A stretch of DNA of 64,000 nucleotides from JAPPFW01 sp965231815 (lineage in GTDB: Bacteria > Actinomycetota > Acidimicrobiia > Spongiisociales > Spongiisociaceae): the NCBI GenBank assembly GCA_965231815.1, contig OZ246890.1, positions 3,410,001 through 3,474,000 of the forward strand. Direction: 5' to 3'. The notes beneath the pieces were generated by a model. That model ran no database searches and was not told the DNA's origin. It saw nothing but the letters and a program-made list of their open reading frames with translations. This document shows positions 1 through 9,367 of the stretch, in pieces (the first letter of the stretch is position 1; every line of letters starts with the position of its first letter). A program made the position numbers and the translations under genes.

Positions 1-54
1 AAAGATTTCGCGGTCTCCCAAACACGCGCGCAACAACGATTCGCGACACCAGGA
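1..54 (+). repeat. R2 dispersed repeat, copy 1
   Basis: This stretch matches 45657-45710 on the same strand, with about 8 differences in 53 positions by eye. It begins at the window edge, so it may extend further left. It has no coding potential that I can support. It sits 25 bp before R1 copy A, and the other R2 copy also shares an intergenic region with an R1 copy. Function unknown. Confidence 0.6.
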
Positions 55-78
55 AGGTACCGAAGAGGAACTAATCAT

Positions 79-196
79 CTAGGAGGGTGCTGAGAAACCC
101 CTTACAAAGGGGTTCAGCCGCTAACCCACAACTCCATGACCAGGCGGTTTGCCGACCACCTAACCCCGTAAGATTCGTTTTTCAGGACCCTCCTAG
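79..196 (+). repeat. R1 structured dispersed repeat, copy A
   Basis: About 118-bp element with perfect 10-bp inverted ends (CTAGGAGGGT at 79-88, ACCCTCCTAG at 187-196). Inside is a hairpin in which GCTG and AACCCC pair with GGGGTT and CAGC across a 3-nt bulge. The downstream half carries a conserved GACCAGGC..TTT.CCGA block. Copies lie at 9404-9519 (+), 38775-38895 (-) and 45250-45334 (-). It lies downstream of rpoC and antisense to any rpoC read-through. A further AGCACCCTCCTA at 274-285 overlaps the rpoC stop and forms an outer inverted repeat with 79-90. It could be a MITE-like element or a structured RNA or terminator. Confidence 0.7.
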
Positions 197-282
197 CGGG
201 GGTTCACCGTCCGGCATGCTCCCTGGTAGATGCTGTGTGTACACAGAGCGAACTCCTTGCCACAGACCTTTTAAGCACCCTC

Positions 283-3200
283 CTATACCGTCTCAGTCCC
301 AACCGGATCGTTCTGCAATTCACCGAACTCCGGAGCCGGATCGTCCTCAAGGCCGGGCATTTGCAGGGAAGCCAGCCAGTCGGCGCCTAGGTTGGCGGGG
401 AGAGAGTCGGCGCCGGGAAGGTCCGGCTCGATCCCCTGATAACGGGCAGCTCCGGTCCCGGCGGGGATCAGCTTGCCGATGATCACGTTCTCCTTCAGGC
501 CGCGCAGATAGTCCGAGCGTCCGTTGATAGCAGCCTCGGTCAGCACCCTGGTGGTTTCCTGGAATGAGGCGGCCGATAACCATGAATCGGTGGCCAGCGA
601 AGCCTTGGTTATCCCCATCAACTCGCGGCGACCCTCGGTCGGACGCTTGCCCTCGCGAACGAGTTCACGATTGACATCCCGGAACTCCCCGTAATCCACA
701 AGTTGGTGCGGTAAGAATTCCGAGTCGTTGGCGCTGACCACCCGAACTTTCTTCAGCATCTGGCGGACGATCAGCTCGATATGCTTGTCGTGGATATCCA
801 CTCCCTGGGATCGGTAGACGTCCTGCACCTCTTTCACCAAGTAGTTCTGGCAGGCCTTCACCCCTTTCAACTCACATATTTCCTTGGGACTCAGAGGACC
901 CTCGGTGAGAGGAGAACCCGCCTTTATCACATCTGTGGTGCGTACCCTGAGCCGGGCTCGACGCGATACGTCGTAGGTCTTTTCACCATCGGAAGATTCG
1001 ATCACGATGACCCTACCGGTATCACCGTCTTCGATTCTCACCCGGCCACCCACCTCCGAAAGCACCGCTTTACCCTTAGGGGACCGGGCCTCGAACAACT
1101 CAACCACGCGTGGAAGCCCGTGGGTTATGTCCTGGCCTGCCACTCCTCCGGTGTGGAAGGTACGCATCGTCAACTGGGTTCCCGGCTCTCCGATGGACTG
1201 AGCAGCCATGATGCCAACCGCCTCGCCGGGTTCGACCATCTTTCCGGTTGCCATGCTGAGCCCGTATGACTTCTGGCTGATTCCATGGCGTATCTCGTCT
1301 GTCAGCGGGGAACGCACCCGTACTTCGGTAACTTCAGGCGAAGTAGCGAGTGCCACCATCCCGTAGCGATCTATCACTTCACCGGCCACGAGGGTTCGCC
1401 CATCCCTGGTGCGAATCGGCTCGCCGTTCATAGTGACATCATCGACCAGCACCCTTCCGAATACCCGGTTCCACAGGTTGCGGATCGGCTCACCGTTCTC
1501 ACGGATCTCGATCACGATTCCGCGATCTTCCGAGTCTTCATCCTGAACGATTATCTCCTGGGACACGTCCACAAGGCGACGGGTTAGGTACCCTGAATCA
1601 GCCGTTCGCAGGGCGGTATCCGCCAAGCCCTTACGAGCCCCGTGTGTCGAGATGAAATACTCGAGCACCGACAAGCCTTCCCGGAAGTTCGAGGTAATGG
1701 GACGGGGAATGATGTCCCCACGGGGGTTGGCGACCAGACCACGCATCCCGGCGATCTGGCGTACCTGCATCATATTGCCCCGGGCACCCGAGGTCACCAT
1801 CATGTCAATCGGATTGAACAGGCCCTTCTCCAGCGACTTCTTCATCGACTTCGTAACCTCTTCGGTGGCCTCCGTCCAAATCTCGATGAGTTCCTGGCGG
1901 CGCTCGTCGTAGGTGATTATCCCTCGCTGGTACTGGAAATCGACCTTGTCGGCTCGTTTCTGGAAGCGGTTCAGGAGGGCCTGCTTGTTCGATGGGGTAA
2001 GCACATCACCCAAGCCAATGGTGAGACCCGCCTTGGTCGAGAATTCGAACCCCAGTTCCTTGATCCCATCCAGCGTGCGCTGTACGACGTTCTTGTCGTA
2101 CCGCTCGATGATCTCCCGGATCAGATCACGCACGTCGCTCTTGAGTATCTTGGCGTCCAGCACCGGAAACCCGGGCGGTAGCGCTTTGCTCAGCAAGGCG
2201 CGCCCGAGCGTAGTCTCCACCAATTCGTCCCCGCTTACCGGTTCATCGGTGATCAGGTTGGGAATGAAGTGCTTCAGCTCGGCATGCAGTGCAGGGTCAC
2301 CGGCAATATCGCCTAAGCGCATCATGATCGGTGCGTGCAGGGCTAGTTCCCCGAGATCGTAAGCCATCAATGCTTCGTCCAAGTCCCCGAAAGACCTGCC
2401 GGCGCCTTTGGTGCCAGGAACCTTCTCCGACAGGTAATAGATGCCGATCACCATGTCCTGGGACGGTGTCACGATCGGCCTACCGCTCGCCGGCGATAGC
2501 ACGTTGTTGGTGGACATCATGAGTATCCGAGCTTCCGCTTGGGCCTCGGCGGACAAAGGCAGGTGCACCGCCATCTGATCTCCATCGAAATCAGCATTGA
2601 AAGCCTCACAGACAAGTGGATGTATCTGGATGGCCTTCCCTTCCACCAGGATAGGCTCGAAGGCCTGGATCCCGAGCCTGTGAAGGGTGGGTGCCCGGTT
2701 CAGGAGCACCGGATGCTCCTGGATCACTTCCCTCAAGACATCCCAGACGTGGGGCCGTTGGCGCTCCACCATCCGCTTGGCGGACTTGATGTTCTGGGCG
2801 AGATCCCGATCCACCAACCGCTTCATAACGAAGGGCTTGAATAGCTCCAGCGCCATGACTTTGGGAAGACCGCATTGATGCAACTTGAGTTGAGGGCCGA
2901 CAACGATCACCGAACGGGCCGAATAGTCGACCCGCTTGCCCAGCAAGTTCTGGCGGAACCTGCCCTGCTTGCCTTTGAGCATGTCGGACAGAGACTTGAG
3001 TGCCCGGTTGCCCTGGCCAGTCACTGCCTTACCCCGCCGCCCGTTGTCAAACAGTGCGTCGACGGCCTCCTGGAGCATTCGCTTTTCGTTGTTGACGATT
3101 ATTTCCGGGGCATTCAGATCCAGCAGCCTCTTGAGCCTGTTGTTACGGTTGATAACCCTCCGGTATAGATCGTTCAGGTCCGATGTGGCGAAGCGTCCAC

Positions 3201-4260
3201 CGTCCAGCTGAACCATCGGACGGAGGTCCGGAGGGATAACCGGTACCGCCTCGATTATCATGCTCTTGGGCGTGTGCCTACCCTCCCAGAAAGGCTTCAC
3301 GACCTTTATTCGTTGGGTTGCCCGGTGACGCCGCTGAGCGGACTTTGCGACCAGGTTTTCCTTCAGCAACTCCATTTCGGCATCGAGATCCAGGCGGGAC
3401 AGAAGGTCTCTGACCGCCTCGGCGCCCATCCCGCCGCTGAAGTATCCCTCATAACCGGCGTTGAGCTCCCGCCAGAGTTGCTCCGACTCGACAAGCATCT
3501 TCGTCTTGAGCGAGCGGAACGCGTGGAAGGCCTCTCGGATCAATTCGCACTCGCGATTGGCTCGATCTTGACGTTCCTTGACCTCGCGGTCGACCTCCCG
3601 ACGGCGAGTGGCGATCTCCTGTGGTTTGGCGCCCCCCTCCTCCATCCTGGCCACCTCTTGCTCGAACCGCTCAAGACGGGAAGCGTGCCATTCGTCGAAT
3701 TCCTCGTTGACGATCTCGATCTTGACTTCCATTTTGCGTTCGAGGTCGGGAAGATCGGTAAGACGCTTTTTCTCGTCAAGGTCGGTGATCAAGTAAGCAG
3801 CGAAATAGATAACCTTCTCTAGGTTCTTCGGGGACATGTCCAACAGGTATCCGAGGCGAGAGGGAACCCCTTTGAAGAACCAGATGTGGGTCACCGGAGC
3901 AGCGAGTTCGATGTGGCCCATGCGTTCCCGGCGGACCTTGCTTCGCGTGACCTCCACGTTGCACTTCTCGCACTTTATCCCCCGGTAGCGGACCCGCTTG
4001 TACTTGCCGCAGGCGCACTCCCAGTCCTTTTGGGGACCGAAGATCCGTTCGTCGAACAAGCCCTCTTTCTCGGGCTTGAGTGTCCGGTAGTTGATGGTCT
4101 CCGGTTTCTTGACTTCGCCGAACGACCAGGAAAGAATCTGGTCGGAGGAAGCGAGACCTATCTTGAGTTCATCGAACATATCCCGGGTGGGAGTCCCCGC
4201 ATACGACCGAACCCTCGAGTATTGGTCGAACCGCTCGCTTCTGGATGCCCAATCAACCAT
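283..4260 (-). CDS. rpoC: DNA-directed RNA polymerase subunit beta'
   Basis: Largest catalytic subunit of RNA polymerase, about 1325 residues. The N-terminal zinc ribbon (CACGKYKR followed by CEKC, residues 82-101) and the catalytic NADFDGDQ loop (near residue 555), whose three Asp bind the active-site magnesium, are both present. The trigger-loop/bridge-helix region and a typical C-terminus follow. The ATG at 4260 lies 2 nt after the rpoB stop and has a GGAAGAGGG ribosome binding site at good spacing. A TTG two codons further upstream (4266) overlaps the rpoB stop but has no spacing for that site. The gene is cotranscribed with rpoB. Nothing looks damaged. The stop codon sits inside an R1-like AGGAGGGTGCT motif. 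Confidence 0.98.
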   Translation of the reverse strand: MVDWASRSERFDQYSRVRSYAGTPTRDMFDELKIGLASSDQILSWSFGEVKKPETINYRTLKPEKEGLFDERIFGPQKDWECACGKYKRVRYRGIKCEKCNVEVTRSKVRRERMGHIELAAPVTHIWFFKGVPSRLGYLLDMSPKNLEKVIYFAAYLITDLDEKKRLTDLPDLERKMEVKIEIVNEEFDEWHASRLERFEQEVARMEEGGAKPQEIATRRREVDREVKERQDRANRECELIREAFHAFRSLKTKMLVESEQLWRELNAGYEGYFSGGMGAEAVRDLLSRLDLDAEMELLKENLVAKSAQRRHRATQRIKVVKPFWEGRHTPKSMIIEAVPVIPPDLRPMVQLDGGRFATSDLNDLYRRVINRNNRLKRLLDLNAPEIIVNNEKRMLQEAVDALFDNGRRGKAVTGQGNRALKSLSDMLKGKQGRFRQNLLGKRVDYSARSVIVVGPQLKLHQCGLPKVMALELFKPFVMKRLVDRDLAQNIKSAKRMVERQRPHVWDVLREVIQEHPVLLNRAPTLHRLGIQAFEPILVEGKAIQIHPLVCEAFNADFDGDQMAVHLPLSAEAQAEARILMMSTNNVLSPASGRPIVTPSQDMVIGIYYLSEKVPGTKGAGRSFGDLDEALMAYDLGELALHAPIMMRLGDIAGDPALHAELKHFIPNLITDEPVSGDELVETTLGRALLSKALPPGFPVLDAKILKSDVRDLIREIIERYDKNVVQRTLDGIKELGFEFSTKAGLTIGLGDVLTPSNKQALLNRFQKRADKVDFQYQRGIITYDERRQELIEIWTEATEEVTKSMKKSLEKGLFNPIDMMVTSGARGNMMQVRQIAGMRGLVANPRGDIIPRPITSNFREGLSVLEYFISTHGARKGLADTALRTADSGYLTRRLVDVSQEIIVQDEDSEDRGIVIEIRENGEPIRNLWNRVFGRVLVDDVTMNGEPIRTRDGRTLVAGEVIDRYGMVALATSPEVTEVRVRSPLTDEIRHGISQKSYGLSMATGKMVEPGEAVGIMAAQSIGEPGTQLTMRTFHTGGVAGQDITHGLPRVVELFEARSPKGKAVLSEVGGRVRIEDGDTGRVIVIESSDGEKTYDVSRRARLRVRTTDVIKAGSPLTEGPLSPKEICELKGVKACQNYLVKEVQDVYRSQGVDIHDKHIELIVRQMLKKVRVVSANDSEFLPHQLVDYGEFRDVNRELVREGKRPTEGRRELMGITKASLATDSWLSAASFQETTRVLTEAAINGRSDYLRGLKENVIIGKLIPAGTGAARYQGIEPDLPGADSLPANLGADWLASLQMPGLEDDPAPEFGELQNDPVGTETV

Positions 4261-4262
4261 TA

Positions 4263-7200
4263 TCAACCCTCTTCCCTGCGCTCGGGGCGCGAAAGATCGA
4301 TGCCAAGTGACTCAGTGGCGCGATAGAGGTCTTCATCCAAGTCTCTGAACTGGATCTCCTCACCTGCCGATAACAACTCCACGTTCAGGCACAGGCTCTG
4401 CATTTCCTTGATGAGTACCTTGAACGATTCCGGAACGCCGGGCTCGGGAATATTGTCACCCTTTACTATGGATTCGTAGACCTTGACCCGCCCTAGCACG
4501 TCGTCCGATTTGATCGTCAATAGCTCCTGCAGCGCGTAGGCGGCGCCGTAGGCTTCCAAGGCCCATACCTCCATCTCACCGAAACGTTGTCCCCCGAATT
4601 GGGCTTTACCACCTAGTGGTTGCTGGGTGATCATGGAGTAGGGACCGGTCGACCGAGCGTGCAGTTTGTCATCAACCAGGTGCACCAGCTTCAGGATGTA
4701 GAGATAACCGACCGTGATCGGAGTATCGAACGGCAACCCGGTGCGCCCGTCGTAGAGAATCGCCTTACCATCGTCGTTCACGAGGCGCTCGCCGTCACGG
4801 TTAGGAAGGCTATTGGCCAGGACGTCGGCGATCTCTTGCTCACGTGCCCCATCGAATACCGGAGTCGCTACCCGTGACCATGGACCCAGTCCTCCGGAGA
4901 TCGGCCCATCTTTCTTGAGGGGCGCCCATCCCTGGGAAGCAGCCCACCCGAGATGGGTCTCCAGCACCTGGCCCAGGTTCATCCGTGACGGGACTCCGAG
5001 CGGGGAGAGAACGATGTCAACGGGGGTACCATCGGCGAGGAAAGGCATATCCTCTACGGGGAGGATCTTAGCTATCACACCTTTATTGCCGTGACGACCG
5101 GCTAGCTTGTCGCCCTCTGCGACCCTACGCTGGCTGGCCACGTAGACTCTTACCAGGTCGTTCACTCCGGACTGGAGATCGTCAAAGCCTTCAGAACGCC
5201 TGAAGACCTTGACATCGATGACCTTCCCGGACTCTCCGTGGGGAACCTTGAGCGACGAATCACGCACTTCGCGCGCCTTCTCCCCGAATATCGCCCGCAG
5301 CAACCGCTCCTCGGGTGTCATCTCGGTTTCGCCCTTGGGAGTCACCTTCCCCACCAGGTAGTCACCAGGGCCTACCTCGGCCCCTACCCGGATGATTCCC
5401 TCGTCGTCAAGATCCTTCAGTACCTCCTCGGCAACGTTAGGTATGTCACGAGTGATTTCCTCAGCGCCGAGTTTGGTATCGCGAGCGTCGATTTCATGTT
5501 CTTCGATGTGGATCGAGGTGAGCACATCCTCCTTGACCAACCGCTCGCTGACAACGATTGCGTCTTCAAAGTTATGGCCTTTCCAGGGCATGAAGGCTGC
5601 CAATAGGTTCTTGCCTAGCGCCAACTCACCGTCTTCGGTGGACGGACCGTCCGCGATGACCGTCCCCTTTATGACTTCCTGGCCTACTGAGACCACGGGC
5701 TTCTGGTTGATAGAAGTTCCCTGGTTGGATCGTTCGAACTTGCGCAAGGGGTAACGCTGCTCTTCGCCGTTTTGTGATACGACGATCTCATCACCGGTAA
5801 CGGTGGTAACCACGCCATCAGCGGATGCCATGATCAGATCCCCGGAATCCCGCGCAGCCCTGGTCTCAACGCCCGTTCCTACCAAGGGTGCCTCCGAATG
5901 CAGAAGCGGGACGGCTTGGCGCTGCATGTTGGAACCCATCAACGCCCGATTGGCGTCATCATGTTCCAGGAAGGGAATCAAGGAGGTGGCCACCGAAACG
6001 ATCTGTTTGGGTGACACGTCCATGTAGTCAACCTGGTCGGCCGGCACCCAGTCGATCTCGCCACCCGCCCTTCGCACCAGCACCCTTTCCGCCTGGAACT
6101 CACCGTCCGGACTCAAGGGTGAGTTTGCCTGGGCTATAACGTGGCGTTCCTCCTCGGAAGCGGTGAGATAGACGATGGTATCGGTGACCCTGCTCTGCTC
6201 GACCTTGCGATAGGGGGTCTCGATGAAACCGAACCGGTTAACTCTGGCGTAGCTCGCCAGTGACCCGATAAGTCCGATATTCGGCCCCTCCGGAGTCTCG
6301 ATGGGACACATGCGTCCGTAGTGGGACGGATGCACATCCCGGACCTCAAACCCGGCTCGTTCCCTGGAAACACCCCCCGGACCCAGGGCTGAAAGGCGCC
6401 GCCGGTGGGTAAGACCCGCCAGAGGGTTCGGCTGATCCATGAACTGACTCAACTGGCTCGATCCGAAGAACTCCTTGATCGAACCGACCACCGGCCGGAT
6501 ATTGATCAGGCTGGTAGGGGTGATGGCATCCGGATCTTGGGTGGTCATCCGCTCCCTGACCTGCCGCTCCATCCGGCTGAGACCAACCCTGATCTGGTTC
6601 TGCACCAACTCGCCCACGGTACGAACTCGCCGGTTACCGAAGTGGTCTGTGTCGTCGGTGCGAACCGGAATCTCAGTGCCGAGAGCGGTGGTCATGACGC
6701 TGTCGCCTGTGTGGAGATGGACCAGATAACGAATCGTGTCGATCAGATCGTCGTCGGTCAGCAGTCCGTTTTCCGAAGCATGACCTTCGGGATTCCGGAA
6801 CTTCTGGTTCACTTTGTAGCGACCGACCGCGGTGAGGTCGTAGCGCTTCGGATTCCTGAAAATAGCTTGAATGAGCCCGCGTGCCGACTCCACCGACGCC
6901 GGTTCGCCGGGACGCTGCTTCTTGTACAGGTCGAGTTGGGCTTCTTCTACATCCTTTTCCGGATTCCCCACCACTTCAACCGTATCCGCGTTAAGGGTGT
7001 TCTGGATGACATCCGCTCCGTTGAACAAGGCGAGGATCTTCTGATCTGTATCGGCGATACCCAGAGCCCGAATGAACGAGGTGATGTATTGACGCCGCTT
7101 ACGGTCGACTCGAACCCCGATCGTGGCGCGCTTGTCGGCATCGAACTGCATCCAAGCCCCCTGACCGGGAATGACCTTGGCCCCGAATATGTCCTTGTCC

Positions 7201-7646
7201 GACGCAGTGTCGATAGACCGATCAAAGTAGACACCGGGTGAGCGGACCAGCTGGCTGACCACCACGCGCTCAGTCCCGTTGATGATGAAGGTGCCGTTCT
7301 CGGTCATCATCGGAAAGTCACCCAGGAATACCTTTTGTTCCTTGATTTCGCCCGTGGTCCGGTTTACGAAACGGGCGATCACATGTAAAGGCCGCGAGTA
7401 GCTTTGATCTCGTTCCTTGGCTTCCTCCATAGTCATCAGAGGTTCGCCGAAGTAGTGATCGCTCAGATCCAGAGCAAGCGAACCGGCAAAGTCCTCGATC
7501 GGGGACAGGCGACGGAGAATGCTGCTCAACCCCTCCTCCAGGAACCATGCAAAAGACTCACGCTGCACAGCGATCAGATCCGGGAGAGGTAGTACCTCGT
7601 CAATCTTGGAAAACGAAACGCGCTCCATGGTTTGAGCAATGACCAA
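4263..7646 (-). CDS. rpoB: DNA-directed RNA polymerase subunit beta
   Basis: Second catalytic subunit of RNA polymerase, 1127 residues, a normal length for Actinomycetota. The rifampicin-pocket segment around residues 393-426 (SQLSQFMDQ, then THRRRLSALGPGG) carries the usual drug-sensitive residues: Asp404, His414 and Ser419, equivalent to E. coli 516, 526 and 531. The start is TTG at 7646. It follows AAGGAGG with the same short spacing seen before rplA, whereas the ATG six codons downstream has no site at a workable distance. A 377-bp gap separates it from rplL, so a separate promoter or a processing point is likely. It is followed directly by rpoC. Confidence 0.98.
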   Translation of the reverse strand: MVIAQTMERVSFSKIDEVLPLPDLIAVQRESFAWFLEEGLSSILRRLSPIEDFAGSLALDLSDHYFGEPLMTMEEAKERDQSYSRPLHVIARFVNRTTGEIKEQKVFLGDFPMMTENGTFIINGTERVVVSQLVRSPGVYFDRSIDTASDKDIFGAKVIPGQGAWMQFDADKRATIGVRVDRKRRQYITSFIRALGIADTDQKILALFNGADVIQNTLNADTVEVVGNPEKDVEEAQLDLYKKQRPGEPASVESARGLIQAIFRNPKRYDLTAVGRYKVNQKFRNPEGHASENGLLTDDDLIDTIRYLVHLHTGDSVMTTALGTEIPVRTDDTDHFGNRRVRTVGELVQNQIRVGLSRMERQVRERMTTQDPDAITPTSLINIRPVVGSIKEFFGSSQLSQFMDQPNPLAGLTHRRRLSALGPGGVSRERAGFEVRDVHPSHYGRMCPIETPEGPNIGLIGSLASYARVNRFGFIETPYRKVEQSRVTDTIVYLTASEEERHVIAQANSPLSPDGEFQAERVLVRRAGGEIDWVPADQVDYMDVSPKQIVSVATSLIPFLEHDDANRALMGSNMQRQAVPLLHSEAPLVGTGVETRAARDSGDLIMASADGVVTTVTGDEIVVSQNGEEQRYPLRKFERSNQGTSINQKPVVSVGQEVIKGTVIADGPSTEDGELALGKNLLAAFMPWKGHNFEDAIVVSERLVKEDVLTSIHIEEHEIDARDTKLGAEEITRDIPNVAEEVLKDLDDEGIIRVGAEVGPGDYLVGKVTPKGETEMTPEERLLRAIFGEKAREVRDSSLKVPHGESGKVIDVKVFRRSEGFDDLQSGVNDLVRVYVASQRRVAEGDKLAGRHGNKGVIAKILPVEDMPFLADGTPVDIVLSPLGVPSRMNLGQVLETHLGWAASQGWAPLKKDGPISGGLGPWSRVATPVFDGAREQEIADVLANSLPNRDGERLVNDDGKAILYDGRTGLPFDTPITVGYLYILKLVHLVDDKLHARSTGPYSMITQQPLGGKAQFGGQRFGEMEVWALEAYGAAYALQELLTIKSDDVLGRVKVYESIVKGDNIPEPGVPESFKVLIKEMQSLCLNVELLSAGEEIQFRDLDEDLYRATESLGIDLSRPERREEG

Positions 7647-7747
7647 GGTTCCTCCTTGAACTCCTGACCGGAATCGATCCGGCTTTGCGGTGCCTTGACC
7701 CCGGATTTCTGCTTTCGCTAATCCGATGGTCCGGCCTCAGAACTGCC

Positions 7748-7822
7748 CCGCTCTGTCACTGTGAGAGCGGACCCACCTCAATGTCCAGCGCCTTCTACCC
7801 CGATTGCAGGTGGACGGCGCTG
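7748..7822 (-). promoter_or_regulatory. rplL-rpoB intergenic hairpins (attenuator or processing site)
   Basis: The 377-bp gap between rplL and rpoB (7647-8023) holds no convincing gene. It contains two inverted repeats: CCGCTCT/AGAGCGG at 7748-7754 and 7764-7770, with a 9-nt loop that itself pairs CAC with GTG, and CAGCGCC/GGCGCTG at 7786-7792 and 7816-7822. Neither is followed by a clear T run on the minus strand. In other bacteria this junction is a known site for partial termination or RNase processing that lowers rpoBC relative to L12. Assigning that role here is inference. Confidence 0.4.
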
Positions 7823-8023
7823 CACACCCAAACAGGCAGGACAGCGCGCGGCTATCCCACCTCTCGGGATCTATCATGCATTAACTTCGATTGACGGACT
7901 CCCGTCGCATTTCCCTCCGGGTAAAACCGTCCACTACAACCACCACTGTAGCCGGGCAGGTACGACGACGTCAAGGAATTCTCCGACCGACCCGGACCTT
8001 CCCCCGTCCGACCACCAAGTCTC

Positions 8024-8413
8024 TCAGCGTATCTCCACCGAGCCCCCGACCGCCTCGATCTTGGCCTTGGCAGCCTCTGCGTCATCCTTTGACACTGCTT
8101 CGAGTACCGCGCTGGGTAAGCCGTCGACTACGGCCTTGGCTTCCTTGAGGCCCAACTGGGTGAGGGCACGCACTTCCTTGATCACCTGGATCTTCTTGGT
8201 GCCCGAAGAAGTAAGGATCAGGTCGAACTCCGTCTGCTCCTCCTCGACCGGGGCACCGGCCTCGTCACCCCCAGCCATCGCCATGCCCATCGCCATCGGA
8301 GCCGCCGCGGTCACGTCGAAATGGTTTTCGAATGCGTCAAGGAACTCCTTGAGTTCGAGAACCGTCATCTCCTCAAATACGCTGAGCAGGTCCTTGGTGC
8401 TCATACTTGCCAT
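8024..8413 (-). CDS. rplL: 50S ribosomal protein L7/L12
   Basis: Stalk protein that recruits translation GTPases, 129 residues. It has the N-terminal dimerisation segment (TKDLLSVFEEMTVLELKEF), an Ala/Gly/Met-rich flexible hinge, and the C-terminal factor-binding domain (KIQVIKEVRALTQLGLKEAK). The ATG at 8413 is preceded by AGGAGG at 9-nt spacing. The frame is open 20 codons further upstream, but that region lacks family similarity and covers the ribosome binding site. It lies 86 bp after rplJ, in the usual L10-L12 operon. Confidence 0.97.
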   Translation of the reverse strand: MASMSTKDLLSVFEEMTVLELKEFLDAFENHFDVTAAAPMAMGMAMAGGDEAGAPVEEEQTEFDLILTSSGTKKIQVIKEVRALTQLGLKEAKAVVDGLPSAVLEAVSKDDAEAAKAKIEAVGGSVEIR

Positions 8414-8499
8414 GTTGCATATCCTCCTGGGATCAGCTCCCCCGCGCCATGCAGCCCGGAGGAATGGATTCATAATCGTATGGTTGGTCTTGGGCTAGC

Positions 8500-9036
8500 T
8501 CACGAAGGAGCCGCGGCGCCCTCCTCCTTTTTCTCGAGCAATTGCGAGAAAACCGAGGCAGCATCCCGGGTCATCGAACCGAAAAGGAACGCCGCCTTGG
8601 ACATGGGACTCTTCAGCACCCCGGCTATCTTCCCGAGCACAGCCGCCAGACTCTCGATCGCGGCGACCTCAGCCACTTGCTCAGGTTCAATCACCCGATC
8701 CTTCAAGAGTCCGGCCTTGATAACCAAGCCCTCATGTTGTTTGCTGAAATCTAGGAGGGCCTTGGCAGCGGGTATCGGATCACCGGCTGCGAAAGCGATG
8801 GCAGTCGGTCCGTTAAGCCACTCGTCAAGGCCGGTGTGGCCCAGTTCGTTCAATGCCCTCCGGGTGAGGGTCATCTTCAACACCTTGTATCGTACGTCCG
8901 CCTCACGAAGAACTCTCCGGAGTTCCTGCTGGTGCTCTACCTTGACTCCCCGCAACTCCGTCAGGAACGCGGCCGGTGATTCCTCGAAATACTGCTTGAT
9001 CTCTGCAACTGCTTGGACCTTTTCGGGTCTTGGCAT
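8500..9036 (-). CDS. rplJ: 50S ribosomal protein L10
   Basis: Base of the ribosomal stalk, which binds 23S rRNA and L12 dimers; 178 residues, normal length. The N-terminal RNA-binding domain begins MPRPEKVQAVAEIKQYF, and the C-terminal helix that docks L12 runs to the acidic, alanine-rich end. In other bacteria L10(L12) represses its own operon through an mRNA leader. A long untranslated region lies upstream here (9037-9656), part of which is a candidate leader. ATG start after GGACGGAG. Confidence 0.97.
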   Translation of the reverse strand: MPRPEKVQAVAEIKQYFEESPAAFLTELRGVKVEHQQELRRVLREADVRYKVLKMTLTRRALNELGHTGLDEWLNGPTAIAFAAGDPIPAAKALLDFSKQHEGLVIKAGLLKDRVIEPEQVAEVAAIESLAAVLGKIAGVLKSPMSKAAFLFGSMTRDAASVFSQLLEKKEEGAAAPS

Positions 9037-9300
9037 TGTCTCCGTCCTCCGCTGTCTTCCCGGCTCGGGTCCTGATGGCCCGCGCGTCGGGGCGAGCGCC
9101 GATCACATGGATGCCGCGAGGGAAGGAGGCAATCGCCTCGAATCGACCTCGGCAGGCGGATCCTCTAGGAATCGCTTATACCACGGATACGACTCTCCTT
9201 CTCCGTACCCGCTTGTAACCGGCTGTCTGCGGCCCGTCGCTCCGGTCACAAACCGGAACCGACGCCAGCATATACGGGCCGCATTGCGAACGCCAAGCCG
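9037..9300 (-). promoter_or_regulatory. Candidate L10 leader and promoter region
   Basis: Untranslated region upstream of rplJ on the minus strand. It has many self-complementary GC-rich stretches and a possible promoter: TTGGCG followed 16 bp later by TATATG, reading leftward near 9270-9300. Autoregulatory L10 leaders are found at this position in many bacteria. I place it by context and did not fold it, so boundaries are approximate. Confidence 0.4.
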
Positions 9301-9367
9301 GCCGGACGCCAATGCCGTTGTGCTGAGCCCTCGTAGGCGCCCCCGCGGGTCCGCGGCCCGAAAATGG

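Noticed and set aside
79..120. R1 start as a TPP (THI) riboswitch, because GGGTGCTGAGAAACCC resembles part of that aptamer
   Set aside because: The rest of the TPP consensus (CTGATC, TAATACCAGCG-like part) is absent, copies are in 3' and antisense positions, and no thiamine gene is near.
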